Shown piece by piece: positions 16,249-24,680 of a stretch of DNA of 43,405 bases. Made by a program: the position numbers and the translations under genes. Source of the stretch: Caldilineaceae bacterium bin34 (GTDB taxonomy: Bacteria > Chloroflexota > Anaerolineae > Caldilineales > Caldilineaceae); NCBI GenBank assembly GCA_002238555.1, contig MPMO01000045.1, positions 1 to 43,405 of the forward strand, read 5' to 3'. The stretch's first letter is position 1. Every line of letters begins with the position of its first letter. The notes under the pieces are model-generated. The model did not search any database. It saw only the letters and a program-made list of their open reading frames with translations, and was not told where the DNA came from.

Positions 16249-17392
16249 TCCTTCAACGGGTACCGTGACTTTGCTCCTGCTCCCGCATTCTAACTGTTCT
16301 TAAACACCCTCTAACGGACATCCTGGTCCTGTCGGTACTGGCCGTCATCTGCGGCGCCGACAGTTTCGTGGCCATCGCCCTCTTTGGCCAGCTCAACGAG
16401 GCGTGGCTGCGCACCTTCCTGGAACTGCCGCACGGGATCCCCTCGCACGACACCCTGGGGCGGGTCTTCGCACGGTTGGACGCGGCCTGCTTCGAGGAGG
16501 GCTTTCGGGACTGGGTGCAGGGCGCCTTCGAGCTGACCGAGGGCCAGGTCGTGCCCATCGACGGCAAGAGCGTGCGCGGCTCCCACGACCGGGGTCTGGG
16601 TCTGGGGCCCCTGCATCTGGTCAGCGCCTGGGCCCAGGCCAACCGCCTGGTGTTGGCCCAGACCGCGGTGGATGAGAAGTCCAACGAAATCACGGCCATC
16701 CCGGAACTGCTGCGCATGCTGTGCCTGACGGGCTGCATCGTGACCCTCGACGCCATGGGCTGCCAGAAGGCGATTGCGCGCCAGATCCGGAAGCAGGGGG
16801 CCGACTACGTATTGCGCGTGCGGGCCAACCACAAGGGTCTCCACCGCCGCCTGGAGGACACGTTCGCCCTGGAACGGGCCGGCAACTTCGCCGGCTATCC
16901 CCACGACTATGCGGACACGGTCGGGAAGGACCATGGCCGCATTGAGACCCGCCGCTGCTGGGTGACGGGCGACCCCGCCCTGCTCGCCCATGTCGACCCC
17001 GACCGCGAGTGGTGCGACCTGGCCAGCCTGGTCTGGGTCGAGTCCGAACGCCGCTGCGGCGACCGGGTTACGACCGACGTCCGCATCTTCATTTCCAGCC
17101 TGCCCCCCAGGGCCAAGCCCGTGCTGCAGGCGGTGCGACAGCACTGGACCATCGAAAACGCCCACCACTGGGTCATGGCTGTCGCCTTTGGCGAGGACGA
17201 CAGCCGCATCCGCACGGGTCACGCCGCCCACAACATGGCCATCCTCAAGCGCATCGCCCACAACCTGCTGCGGCAGGACCGGTCCCTCAAGGTGGGCATC
17301 GCCAACAAGCGGCTGGCGGCGGCCTGGAACAAGGACTACCTGTGCCAACTGATGGGCCTCAAGCCCAAACCCATTTAGATGCAATCGCCCTG

Positions 17393-17526
17393 CCATTGAC
17401 TGTGGAAGCGGGATGCAACGTGCTATGCTTTGCCCCGGTGGCGCATTGCATCAGTAATTTGGGTGCTTGCCCCAACACTTTGGACCTTCTATATCTGAAT
17501 TGGGTCAGACTCAGTTATTCCGATAC
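17393..17526 (+). promoter_or_regulatory. CRISPR leader 2, array-proximal part
   Basis: Begins with the second copy of the 10-bp target duplication and continues as in leaders 1 and 3 (GGGATGCAACGTGCTATGC, GCATTGCATCAGTAATTTGG, ACTTTGGACCTTCTATATCT) up to the first repeat of array 2. The conserved hairpin is now on the far side of the IS. Confidence 0.85.
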
Positions 17527-17780
17527 CTCTCCATGACCGCAAGGTCATGGCCCCATTGAAGCGCGAGATACTGGCCGAGCAAGTCAACATCAGAGCGTTC
17601 TCTCCATGACCGCAAGGTCATGGCCCCATTGAAGCGGGTCCACGTAGTAGTTCGACATGTAGCAGTAGGTGCTCTCCATGACCGCAAGGTCATGGCCCCA
17701 TTGAAGCTCCAGAGTTTCGGCCACTGGCCGAACAAACATGCTACCTCTCCATGACCGCAAGGTCATGGCCCCATTGAAGC
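17527..17780 (+). CRISPR. CRISPR array 2, 4 repeats
   Basis: Four identical 36-bp repeats starting at 17527, 17600, 17672 and 17745, with three spacers of 36-37 bp. All have the CGCAAG loop, the variant that appears only in the last repeats of arrays 1 and 3. The array is very short, its leader is split by an IS, and it ends without a degenerate repeat or an NYN copy. About 210 non-coding bases separate it from the 3' end of cmr6. Confidence 0.97.
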
Positions 17781-17993
17781 CACGAGTTGCCAGTGATACC
17801 TATGCCGTTGCAGAGGCAAATCATGCTGATCAGAGCACCGCGGCCAAGCGCGAACAGACCGCATGGAACGGCGAGGATCTGCTAAACATCCTGTTGAGAA
17901 GTCATGCGACCATGTCGAAGTGACCGCGAATTCCGTGGACAGTTCCCTCATGCATCCTGTCGTGCTGGATGGACGATCGACCCTCGTCCACAC

Positions 17994-19139
17994 TCACTCC
18001 CGATTCAGCCAGGACAGAACCTGAATAGTCCTTTTGTATGCCCGGTCCCTCTCCGGTCTCTTCGCCTGGGTAGTTGGTTTCCACTCTCCCCCGGCCTTCA
18101 TCCGGTCCGCCAACCACCGCGCGGCCTCAAGCTTCTCGTCTCCAGACCAGCGGCTGTTCTCAATTGCTTGATATATTGCGGTCGTTTCGGGCATGTTCCG
18201 GTCTTGCCGATTGTCGAGGGCTTCTTCAATCTGTCGCAGGACTGGGCTGAGGGATGCCAATCGCTCTGCACGCGCTTTCGCTTCCATCTCCTGACGGACG
18301 CGTTCTTCACGTTTCCGATCAGCTTCGCCGATTCGCTCCGTGAGATCGTGGGCCCTCGCCTCATCGCGGGTCAGACGGCCATACCCGATCGCGGTTTTGG
18401 CACCGACACCAGCCCATTCCAAGGCATCTTGGATCCAGGATTCGACCAGTTTCAGGTCTTGAGCCGAAGCGTGGCGAAGGGGGATGATGCCGAAGAGGAA
18501 CGATGTCCCGGCAGCAGTAGCCAAGAAGGGAATGGGGGTTGGTGAGCGCCAGTCTCCCGGCGGATCATCATTCTCGCTCCAGCCGGCGTAGTGGGGAGTC
18601 ATGACATCGGCTTCGAGCTTCACGGGTTTGATGGGAAGGGCATCAAGGAAGCAGACCCGTCCCGCGCTATTCCGCTCGCCAAGCAGCCGGTCCAAATCCT
18701 CGCTGTTGGGTCGCGGGTGGGTTTCCTGTTCTGCCCAGGCGCGTACCATGCCCTTGACGGAGCTGCCGGGGAGGTAGGGCGTACCCAACGTTGAATGCCA
18801 AGCGAACCCGTTCTCCACGGGATGGCTGCGACCCAGCCCGGTCACGAAGCGGGATTCGGTGGTGAAGACGGCGCATATCCCGTCGCGGCTCTCAACCAAG
18901 CGCACAATCCGGAACGCGCACTCCTCGATTTGGCCATGAACGCCGACAGTCTTGCCCGCGAGAGTATTGATCCACTTGAGTTTGGGGCCGCCTGTATCGC
19001 TGCTCCGGCTCGACATCGACCATGTCGTGCCCTCGACAAACCATTGATTGCAGAACTTGTCAAACCACAGACCGGCGTGTCCGTTGTCCCCCAGCTTCGG
19101 CGGATTCTTCGCTACGCTGTTGTAGAGAGGCAGAGTCAT
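17994..19139 (-). CDS. cmr6: Cmr6 with long coiled-coil C-terminal tail
   Basis: RAMP subunit that closes the backbone at the 3' end of the crRNA in III-B complexes (381 residues). RAMP features are SRFVTGLGRSHPVENGFAWH, LGTPYLPGSSVKGMVRAWAE (about 118-137) and the C-terminal glycine turn GVGAKTAIGYGRL (about 244-256). A tail of about 120 residues follows (AHDLTERIGEADRKREERVR, then more charged helix), predicted as coiled coil plus a small helical domain ending RTIQVLSWLNRE. The ATG at 19139 overlaps the cmr5 stop. It is the last gene of the minus-strand operon; I see no strong terminator hairpin before array 2. Confidence 0.88.
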   Translation of the reverse strand: MTLPLYNSVAKNPPKLGDNGHAGLWFDKFCNQWFVEGTTWSMSSRSSDTGGPKLKWINTLAGKTVGVHGQIEECAFRIVRLVESRDGICAVFTTESRFVTGLGRSHPVENGFAWHSTLGTPYLPGSSVKGMVRAWAEQETHPRPNSEDLDRLLGERNSAGRVCFLDALPIKPVKLEADVMTPHYAGWSENDDPPGDWRSPTPIPFLATAAGTSFLFGIIPLRHASAQDLKLVESWIQDALEWAGVGAKTAIGYGRLTRDEARAHDLTERIGEADRKREERVRQEMEAKARAERLASLSPVLRQIEEALDNRQDRNMPETTAIYQAIENSRWSGDEKLEAARWLADRMKAGGEWKPTTQAKRPERDRAYKRTIQVLSWLNRE

Positions 19140-19522
19140 TCGCCGCCTCCATCATTATCCGGGAGGTAGGCACGGCAAAACTTCTTGTGCCACTCCAGCC
19201 ACGCCAGGGCCTCAACCTGGGCGCGCAGATAATACTCCTCGTCGTTGGACACGATTGCCTGCAACAGGTCGGGTTCACCGGGATAGACGCCGCCGTCCCC
19301 ACGGCAGAGCCAGCTTGCCACACAGTCATAGAGTTTGCGGTGGGCTTCCTTGATGCCTGTCGCGGCCAGTTCAGTGGCGAGGGCCTGTCCCAGACCGTTC
19401 ATCACGATAGTGGGTCCCAGACGGTCTACGTAGCTGCGGTACCGCCCGTTGAAGCTTTTGTCTTCTACCTCCTTGGCTCGCGCCAGCGCGTCTGCCGCAC
19501 GTGCCTGTTCGAGGGTTCTCAC
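19136..19522 (-). CDS. cmr5: Cmr5 small subunit
   Basis: Cmr5 forms the inner helical filament of III-B complexes. This 128-residue protein is helical and shows the Cmr5 pattern: an N-terminal R-T-L-E-Q-A-R-A helix, RYRSYVDRLGPTIVMNGLGQ and ALATELAATG, then KLYDCVASWLCR and YYLRAQVEALAWLEWHKKFC, where the last block is the usual Cmr5 ending. The start is GTG 19522, which overlaps the cmr4 TGA (GTGA), with GGGAGG about six bases upstream. A longer frame to 19714 exists but runs inside cmr4 and adds no similarity. Confidence 0.9.
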   Translation of the reverse strand: MRTLEQARAADALARAKEVEDKSFNGRYRSYVDRLGPTIVMNGLGQALATELAATGIKEAHRKLYDCVASWLCRGDGGVYPGEPDLLQAIVSNDEEYYLRAQVEALAWLEWHKKFCRAYLPDNDGGGE

Positions 19523-20346
19523 TGGGAACCTCCCGTATGGGCTCGCCGGGTTCTGACTGCGAACCAGCCCTGCCCCACAGTCTCGTTGCCGCCGGCTTGC
19601 AGGTAGGGGTCTGCATCGGGAAAGAGACCATCCAGCGCGCCAAGGGCATCGTCGGTGCGGCCCGAGATGAGGGTGTACATAACGGTGTCCGGCGGCAACG
19701 TCTCCTCGAACCACAGGCTCTCACTCCGCTTGGTGGCGCCTTCAAGTCTGTTGCGAGCCTGGATGGAAAGGCCGTAGCGGCCGAACCACGCGAAGTCGTT
19801 GTCGTTCAGGACGGCGATCTGATCGGGCAGGCGCGCCCTGGTCTCAGGGTGAAGAAGCATCGGCTCTATGGCTGCCGCCAAGGCCGGAAGCCGGTCATCC
19901 GGCTCATTGACAATCGAGAACTGGCGCTCATCCAGGAATAGCTCTCCGCTGCCGGCGGTCAGGGCCGTTCCCTGCTCCACGCAGGGAACATCCGGCTTTG
20001 GACCCAGACCGGCGCGGGCCATATCGCGTCCGAACCGCTCAATGAGGTGCCGACACGTAACCCAGCGGTACGAACCCGTCAGGCTGCGCACTGGCAGCAG
20101 CAGCAGACGACCGTCGGAGACCATCAGGTTGCCCGCTTCCTGTGGATTTCCGAAGCAGATCTCCGCTTCGTCTGGCGCAGTTGTCTTCATCTTGTCCCGG
20201 AGGGCACCCTTGAGGCTGGAGCCGACCAGCACGGGGTAATCGGTGGCGGTCTCTCTGGCCACCGGCAGGTCAACCACCCCCACACCGCGGCCGGAGCCGG
20301 GGTGTACGGATGTTTCTGCGAGCAGGCCGAGCATGGCCGTCTTCAT
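19519..20346 (-). CDS. cmr4: Cmr4, RNA-cleaving Cas7 backbone of III-B
   Basis: Cmr4 repeats along the crRNA and cuts target RNA every six bases. The 275-residue protein starts MKTAMLGLLAETSVHPGSGR and places Asp26 in GVVDLPVARE, the same number and context as the characterised Cmr4 catalytic aspartate. VLVGSSLKGALRDKM follows at about 41-55, and NLMVSDGRLLLLPVRSLTGS is the second family block. The C-terminal QAGGNETVGQGWF is the glycine turn. ATG 20346 has a purine-rich GGGAGTAGGA just upstream. An upstream ATG at 20379 would begin inside cmr3. It overlaps cmr5 by four bases. Confidence 0.93.
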   Translation of the reverse strand: MKTAMLGLLAETSVHPGSGRGVGVVDLPVARETATDYPVLVGSSLKGALRDKMKTTAPDEAEICFGNPQEAGNLMVSDGRLLLLPVRSLTGSYRWVTCRHLIERFGRDMARAGLGPKPDVPCVEQGTALTAGSGELFLDERQFSIVNEPDDRLPALAAAIEPMLLHPETRARLPDQIAVLNDNDFAWFGRYGLSIQARNRLEGATKRSESLWFEETLPPDTVMYTLISGRTDDALGALDGLFPDADPYLQAGGNETVGQGWFAVRTRRAHTGGSQ

Positions 20347-20359
20347 AAGTCCTACTCCC

Positions 20360-21478
20360 TTAGTTGGGCCAAACGCCAAGTACGGCGAGGCCGAAGCCCC
20401 ACTCCGTTCGTGACCCGATGCGAACGAGTCCGCTTCCCGTCAAATCCATGGCCTCGAACCGCTCCCAGTCGGGCATCTCGCAAAAGAGCACACTGCCAGG
20501 GGGCAACACGGAGCGAATCGGCAGGGGACCGAAACTTTGGGGTCTGGAGTCCCAGCCGCCGATACGTTGCGGCCGGTCCAGGCAGGCGGAGACCACATGT
20601 GCGCCGCCCAATTCCTCGATTGGCGCTTTGCCAACGTAAACATCGTGATCGACGTCCAGCGGAGACAGGGCGAACACTCCCACCTTGCCGCTCCGAAGAA
20701 CATCCCCGGGCAGCAGGTCAATACCCAAATTCGCATCCCACGTTACCAACCCTGCGAGCCGACCCTCGCCGCCAAGCGGGACCAAGTCTCCCAACGGAGA
20801 TTTCCAGTCTTTGGACAGCCCCGATACGCGTGCCCCAAGGGATACGCCGGCCGCCGGCCGAATGTGTTGGGTACTGTAAAGCATGCCTTCCTTCGCAGTT
20901 CGCTTCTTGGTGTCGCGTTCCAGGCCAATCCTGGCCTCCCACGACCATAGGCGGCTGCTCGGCACAATCTCATCTTTGCCCGGAAGGCCGCCGCGCAGCG
21001 TTGTGGTCATTCCGGCGGCTGTGAGCCATTGGTCATCGCCGGTCTTGAGTTTCTCGACTTCACTGTAGGAACCACCCACCACCGGGAGGCGAACTTCATC
21101 GCCAAGGTCGCACTGGACCGGCTCGCCGGGACGCAGGAGGGCTTTGGGATGCCATCCGTCCTCTTCGGTTACGCCCAAAAGGTGGCGGGGAACGGGGAAC
21201 AGCGGTTGTCCGTCACGCAACAGGAAAGGGCCGTCTATGGACACCTGCCCAAGGTCGTTTGGGCCGTCGCCAAGCATGTCACGGATTTCCCGGGTCCAAT
21301 TCTCCCTGCCCTTCCAACCCCGGCCGCGGGCCAGTGCCGCGCGGAGCGCGCCGACAAGAGTGGGTGGGTATGGCGGAAACAGGCTCTTGATGTTCTCCTG
21401 TGGCGCGGAGTCGGCCGTAAACGGGACTCCGGAACGAAAGAACCAAGTGTCCACCGGATGGAGCTGAACACCGATCAT
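20360..21478 (-). CDS. cmr3: Cmr3, Cas5-like subunit of III-B
   Basis: Cmr3 binds the 5' handle of the crRNA next to Cas10. The 372-residue protein has the family opening IGVQLHPVDTWFFRSGVPFT, then SLFPPYPPTLVGALRAALAR, and later EGMLYSTQHIRPAAGVSLGA. The C-terminus has VRIGSRTEWGFGLAVLGVW, the usual RAMP glycine strand. The ATG at 21478 overlaps the Cas10 stop by four bases. cmr4 begins 13 bp after its stop, and the cmr4 ribosome-binding site lies in that gap. Confidence 0.93.
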   Translation of the reverse strand: MIGVQLHPVDTWFFRSGVPFTADSAPQENIKSLFPPYPPTLVGALRAALARGRGWKGRENWTREIRDMLGDGPNDLGQVSIDGPFLLRDGQPLFPVPRHLLGVTEEDGWHPKALLRPGEPVQCDLGDEVRLPVVGGSYSEVEKLKTGDDQWLTAAGMTTTLRGGLPGKDEIVPSSRLWSWEARIGLERDTKKRTAKEGMLYSTQHIRPAAGVSLGARVSGLSKDWKSPLGDLVPLGGEGRLAGLVTWDANLGIDLLPGDVLRSGKVGVFALSPLDVDHDVYVGKAPIEELGGAHVVSACLDRPQRIGGWDSRPQSFGPLPIRSVLPPGSVLFCEMPDWERFEAMDLTGSGLVRIGSRTEWGFGLAVLGVWPN

Positions 21479-23412
21479 CGGTCTGCGCCCTGGTCCTCGG
21501 GATCATTCAGGAAGCGCGCAAGGAGCAGCGCATCCATGCCGGCTTCCCTAACCGTCGGGGCATCCCTGTGGGAGGAGTTGGCGCCGCTGTCTGCGGGTTG
21601 AGGATTGCGCGCCGGGGCCAGCAGGTTGACGACTGAACCGGTCAGTGCTTCGGCGCGTTGCTTGGCACCGTCGTCCATTCTTGTGGCAAGGCTGTGCAGT
21701 ACCTCGGCGCGTAGGAAGGCGTCAACATCGATGCCGTCCGGAACCTTGCCGTAATTGCCCGGTTCCCACCGGTCCCATCCGCACAGCAGAGCCAACGACT
21801 TCCGGATCCGGTAGATGAGCGAGGATGAAAGCCCCGGTTCGCCGTCGTGCGGTTTCAGAGCCTCGCGGAGTTCTGCAAGCAGGTTGACGGCACTTCCACC
21901 AGTGCCGACATGGGGCCTGTCCCACGAACTCACCCACTGGCAGTAGCATCCGCTCGGTTTGTACACGCCCACTGCCAGTGAACTGCGTCCGTTGCCATTC
22001 TTGGCGATGTCATCCAACAGACGATGCGCCTCCCTGACAACATAACTGAGTGGCAGCCGGACGTGGGCGAAAACCACTGCCGCGGAGAGGGTGGCTTCGC
22101 CGCTGGCAGTGGTATCGGCGAAGGCGGCTCGGTATGCCTTGGAAACGGCCTCGGCGCATTCGAGCGCGTGGTTCACCGGCAGCATCGCCAGCACGTCGTC
22201 ACCGCCGGCATAGATGGTAACGCCGTCATGATCATGGCTAATCTCTGGAACCATGTCGGTGAACCGCGCCAGCGCTTCGCTCACGTTGCCCCCGCCCATC
22301 TCGGACACCAGCTTTCCCAGACGGTCGCCGTCGGCGAGCAGGAGAGCGTAGAAGGTGGGCGGCGCCCCCAGTTGGCCTTCGTCATCCTTCGTGTTATGGA
22401 TGGACTGCAACATATCGGCCAGCCACTGCCGGTCAACGCCCTCCTTCAGCGGACACAACCTCTCGTCCAACACGAAATTGTGGTTCATGTAATTGGCATC
22501 GAGTTTCGGGAAGTCCCCTGCATCCGCAATGTTCAGCCCCTCGAACGGAGGCCGCTGCATGGGGAGGATGTTGTCCTGGGCGACGTGAGCAACTGCCCGA
22601 GCGTATGCCTTCGCCAAGTCTGGCGCTGCCTTGACGACGCGCCGAATCCAGGGTACGGCACCGATGTACACGGTTGAGGGCCAGTTCGATGCATCGACTT
22701 CCCAGGCCAACGCCTTTTTCGCCACTCTCGGAAACAGCCTTTTCACCAGCGCAACAGCGCACAGCCGCTCATTGTCTCGCAGGTCCAGGTCGCTGACACC
22801 GTCTCCGATGTGTTTCCAGAACCGGTCCTGTTTCCCCCTGTCCCGCGCACGGGCGAACCCCGACAGTTCCTGAAGATCGTGCATGACGGTGCATTTATCG
22901 CCGGGTTCGTCGGGCGGGCGATGGCTACGCCAATGCTTGCGGCATGCCAACGGGGTGCCGCGCTCAGTCTTCGACTCGGCCGTCCAGATCACCTCCCAGA
23001 ACGTATTTGTCTGTCTGTTCCAGATTTCTTCCGTCCCGTTTCCGACAAATGCCGCATCCTCAACGCATTCCTTCCACACGGCACTGCAAACTCGCAACCA
23101 AGCCTTCTTCAAGGACTCTTCGGCAGCGTTGGCGACGGTCCTCGCGTCACCGCAGGTTTCAACGACGAAGTGGTTTGGCATGCTGCCGATTCGGGGTGGG
23201 TGGCCTGCGCGTGTCCCGGAAACCCACCTAAAGAGTTGATCGTTGTCCACCAAAGGCTGTGTGATCTCACCGCCGGCCTGTTGCGCACCGCGCATGGCGT
23301 GGGCCGAAAGGAAGGCCAGCAAGTACGAGCTGCCCCAAAGGTCGCGGATGCGGCGCGACTGGACCACGAACCCCTGCACCGGGCCAATGGAGATGTCGAT
23401 GCGATTTGTCAC
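21475..23412 (-). CDS. cmr2: Cmr2 (Cas10) of type III-B, no HD domain, GGDD intact
   Basis: Large subunit of 645 residues. It begins RIDISIGPVQGFVVQSRRIR followed by DLWGSSYLL, which is the start of the first palm domain; no HD domain precedes it. The cyclase motif is intact at G403-G404-D405-D406 in VTIYAGGDDVLAMLPV. A second block FYALLLADGDRLGKLVSEMG is the first palm loop region that holds metal. It should bind ATP and make cyclic oligoadenylates for the CARF protein encoded at the head of the operon. The start is GTG 23412, overlapping the cmr1 TGA (GTGA), with GGAGG about eight bases before. The frame is open further upstream to 23616 but only as a shadow of cmr1. Confidence 0.93.
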   Translation of the reverse strand: MTNRIDISIGPVQGFVVQSRRIRDLWGSSYLLAFLSAHAMRGAQQAGGEITQPLVDNDQLFRWVSGTRAGHPPRIGSMPNHFVVETCGDARTVANAAEESLKKAWLRVCSAVWKECVEDAAFVGNGTEEIWNRQTNTFWEVIWTAESKTERGTPLACRKHWRSHRPPDEPGDKCTVMHDLQELSGFARARDRGKQDRFWKHIGDGVSDLDLRDNERLCAVALVKRLFPRVAKKALAWEVDASNWPSTVYIGAVPWIRRVVKAAPDLAKAYARAVAHVAQDNILPMQRPPFEGLNIADAGDFPKLDANYMNHNFVLDERLCPLKEGVDRQWLADMLQSIHNTKDDEGQLGAPPTFYALLLADGDRLGKLVSEMGGGNVSEALARFTDMVPEISHDHDGVTIYAGGDDVLAMLPVNHALECAEAVSKAYRAAFADTTASGEATLSAAVVFAHVRLPLSYVVREAHRLLDDIAKNGNGRSSLAVGVYKPSGCYCQWVSSWDRPHVGTGGSAVNLLAELREALKPHDGEPGLSSSLIYRIRKSLALLCGWDRWEPGNYGKVPDGIDVDAFLRAEVLHSLATRMDDGAKQRAEALTGSVVNLLAPARNPQPADSGANSSHRDAPTVREAGMDALLLARFLNDPEDQGADR

Positions 23413-24605
23413 GACGGTGCCTCCACCACTTGGACAAAGATTTCTTTGCGGCGGTTCGGGTCCAGCAGACGGTCCAAAAACCCATGGATTGGCCGGTAGA
23501 GTTCCGACTCCGGTTCTTGAGGAACCTTCTTGCCACCTACGGAGATGTCGGACTTGCCTTCGGGCAGGAAGCGAGCCGGAAGGAAGGACAGCACCGCCAC
23601 GGGCGTTGCGCCGCACTCATGGATGTGGATGAACAGGGGGCTGGCGCGGCGGTCGAAATCCCTCTCCGCAGGACCGACCTGACTGTCGGATCCGCTCCCG
23701 TAGTTATGGGGCAGGCCGAAGGCTATGCGGCGAGGGTGAGAGTTGCGGGCATGGCTCGGACTCTTCATCAAATCGTGGTCGTCCTTGAAGATCTGTTCCG
23801 ATCGTTGCCCGAAGACTTTCTCCTTATGGCCCCAGCTTCTATACCTGACCATCTCGCGCCCGACCAGGTCCAACACTTCAAGGGGTTCGGCCCTGTCGGC
23901 GGTTGCCAACACATGTCGCGTCGTGTGGGTAAGGGCAGTGTAGTCAGGCCAGCCATCCGGTCCGTGATTCGGTCGAAGTCTGCCGATCCGGTCACAAAGC
24001 TCGCCTATGGATTGAGGCGCCTGCCACGCTTCCTGGTTGTCCAGGCGCAACGATTCCATGACCAACGACCCATATCCCTTGCGGCTTTTGGCCCCCATGC
24101 CGCCGAATACCCCAAGTGCGATGAGCGCGTGGCTGAGGGACCTCAATTCCGCAGGGTTCAGGTTGCGACCACGCATACGAACCGTGAACCTGAAGGGGGC
24201 TCGGAGACAGGCGCGGGTAAGCTGACCTGCTTTAGCGCCACTCTGCCGACTATCAAATGCGTGCATCACGCCATAGCCCAGGCAGCGGGCCCCTTCTCCC
24301 ACCTTCCCTTTGCGCGATGGGATGGTCAGGACTTCGTTAACCGGGATGGTCTCCGGCCGGCAGGCTGTATCCAGCCGCATCGAGACGCGAGCCCGTCTTC
24401 CGTCGGCACTGCCGAAGAGCGCATCCTCCTCACTCTTGATTGCCGTGAGGTCTCCCTGTAGCCGAGACCACGCCAAGGCCCGCCACCAGAAGCGCAGGAC
24501 CCCCTTGAAGCTGGGAAGACGCAACTCGGCCTCCTGTTGATTGGCACCCCCACAGAACATGGGTGTCGTGACCCGGTACGTCACCTCTATCTCAGTCGTT
24601 GACAC
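23409..24605 (-). CDS. cmr1: Cmr1 RAMP subunit
   Basis: Cmr1 sits at the 3' end of the III-B complex. The 398-residue protein opens EIEVTYRVTTPMFCGGANQQ, followed by ELRLPSFKGVLRFWWRALAW (about 27-46), which is the strongest Cmr1 signature. The glycine turn ALGVFGGMGAKSRKGYGSLV lies near residue 170. The C-terminal half is less conserved and ends in a basic helix. The ATG at 24605 is preceded by an imperfect tandem copy of the gene's own first 60 or so bases (24619-24680), so the translation start region has been duplicated. Its stop overlaps the GTG of cmr2. Confidence 0.92.
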   Translation of the reverse strand: MSTTEIEVTYRVTTPMFCGGANQQEAELRLPSFKGVLRFWWRALAWSRLQGDLTAIKSEEDALFGSADGRRARVSMRLDTACRPETIPVNEVLTIPSRKGKVGEGARCLGYGVMHAFDSRQSGAKAGQLTRACLRAPFRFTVRMRGRNLNPAELRSLSHALIALGVFGGMGAKSRKGYGSLVMESLRLDNQEAWQAPQSIGELCDRIGRLRPNHGPDGWPDYTALTHTTRHVLATADRAEPLEVLDLVGREMVRYRSWGHKEKVFGQRSEQIFKDDHDLMKSPSHARNSHPRRIAFGLPHNYGSGSDSQVGPAERDFDRRASPLFIHIHECGATPVAVLSFLPARFLPEGKSDISVGGKKVPQEPESELYRPIHGFLDRLLDPNRRKEIFVQVVEAPS

Positions 24606-24680
24606 TGGCCCCCCCCAAAGAACATGGGTGTCTTGACCCGTTACGCCCCCTCTACCTCAGTCTTTGCCATCGGCCCCCTC
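24554..24680. repeat. Tandem duplication of the cmr1 5' end
   Basis: Two imperfect copies with a 65-bp period (24554-24618 and 24619-24680) share GAACATGGGTGTC, TGACCCG, CTCTA and CTCAGTC. The first copy is the beginning of cmr1. The second lies upstream of it and overlaps the 3' end of the CARF gene; translated on the minus strand it reads MAKTEVEGA, stop, RVKTPMFFG, a broken image of MSTTEIEVTYRVTTPMFCG. Confidence 0.85.

Larger units (their letters stand above)
15438..16311 (-). mobile_element. IS5-like (IS427 group) element nested in ISAs1
   Basis: An 874-bp element with terminal repeats GAGGGTGTTTAAGAA and TTCTTAAACACCCTC and a 3-bp target duplication TAA (15435-15437 and 16312-16314). 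Length, TNA target and two overlapping minus-strand frames fit the IS427 subgroup of IS5. Its ends are intact. Confidence 0.92.
15350..17378 (+). pseudogene. ISAs1 transposase, split by an IS5-like insertion
   Basis: The gene starts at ATG 15350 (MDVLMPPPLIETLDTLEDPR, then VDRTKLHNL), is broken at codon 29-30, and resumes after the nested element at 16312 (TDILVLSVLAVICGADSFVA). The second part is open to 17378 and carries the ISAs1 signatures VPIDGKSVRGSHDRG, CIVTLDAMGCQKAIARQIRK and the final IENAHHWVMAVAFGEDDSRI with R-x-G-HAAHNMA. Removing the insert and one TAA restores a continuous frame of about 384 residues, so this is an otherwise intact DDE transposase. As it stands it cannot make full-length protein, though an internal start could produce most of it. 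Confidence 0.9.
15255..17392 (+). mobile_element. ISAs1-family element inserted in CRISPR leader 2
   Basis: Perfect 16-bp terminal inverted repeats (CAGGGCGATTGCATCT at 15255 and its complement ending at 17392) are flanked by a 10-bp target duplication CCATTGACTG (15245-15254 and 17393-17402). The one transposase gene is of the ISAs1 type and is itself interrupted by an 874-bp IS5-like element. Perfect ends and target duplication point to a recent insertion. A decayed relative lies at 26512-27684. Confidence 0.93.

Noticed and set aside
23412..23616. N-terminal extension of cmr2 that could have been an HD domain
   Set aside because: The extra 68 codons overlap cmr1 completely, show no HD motif and have no family similarity.
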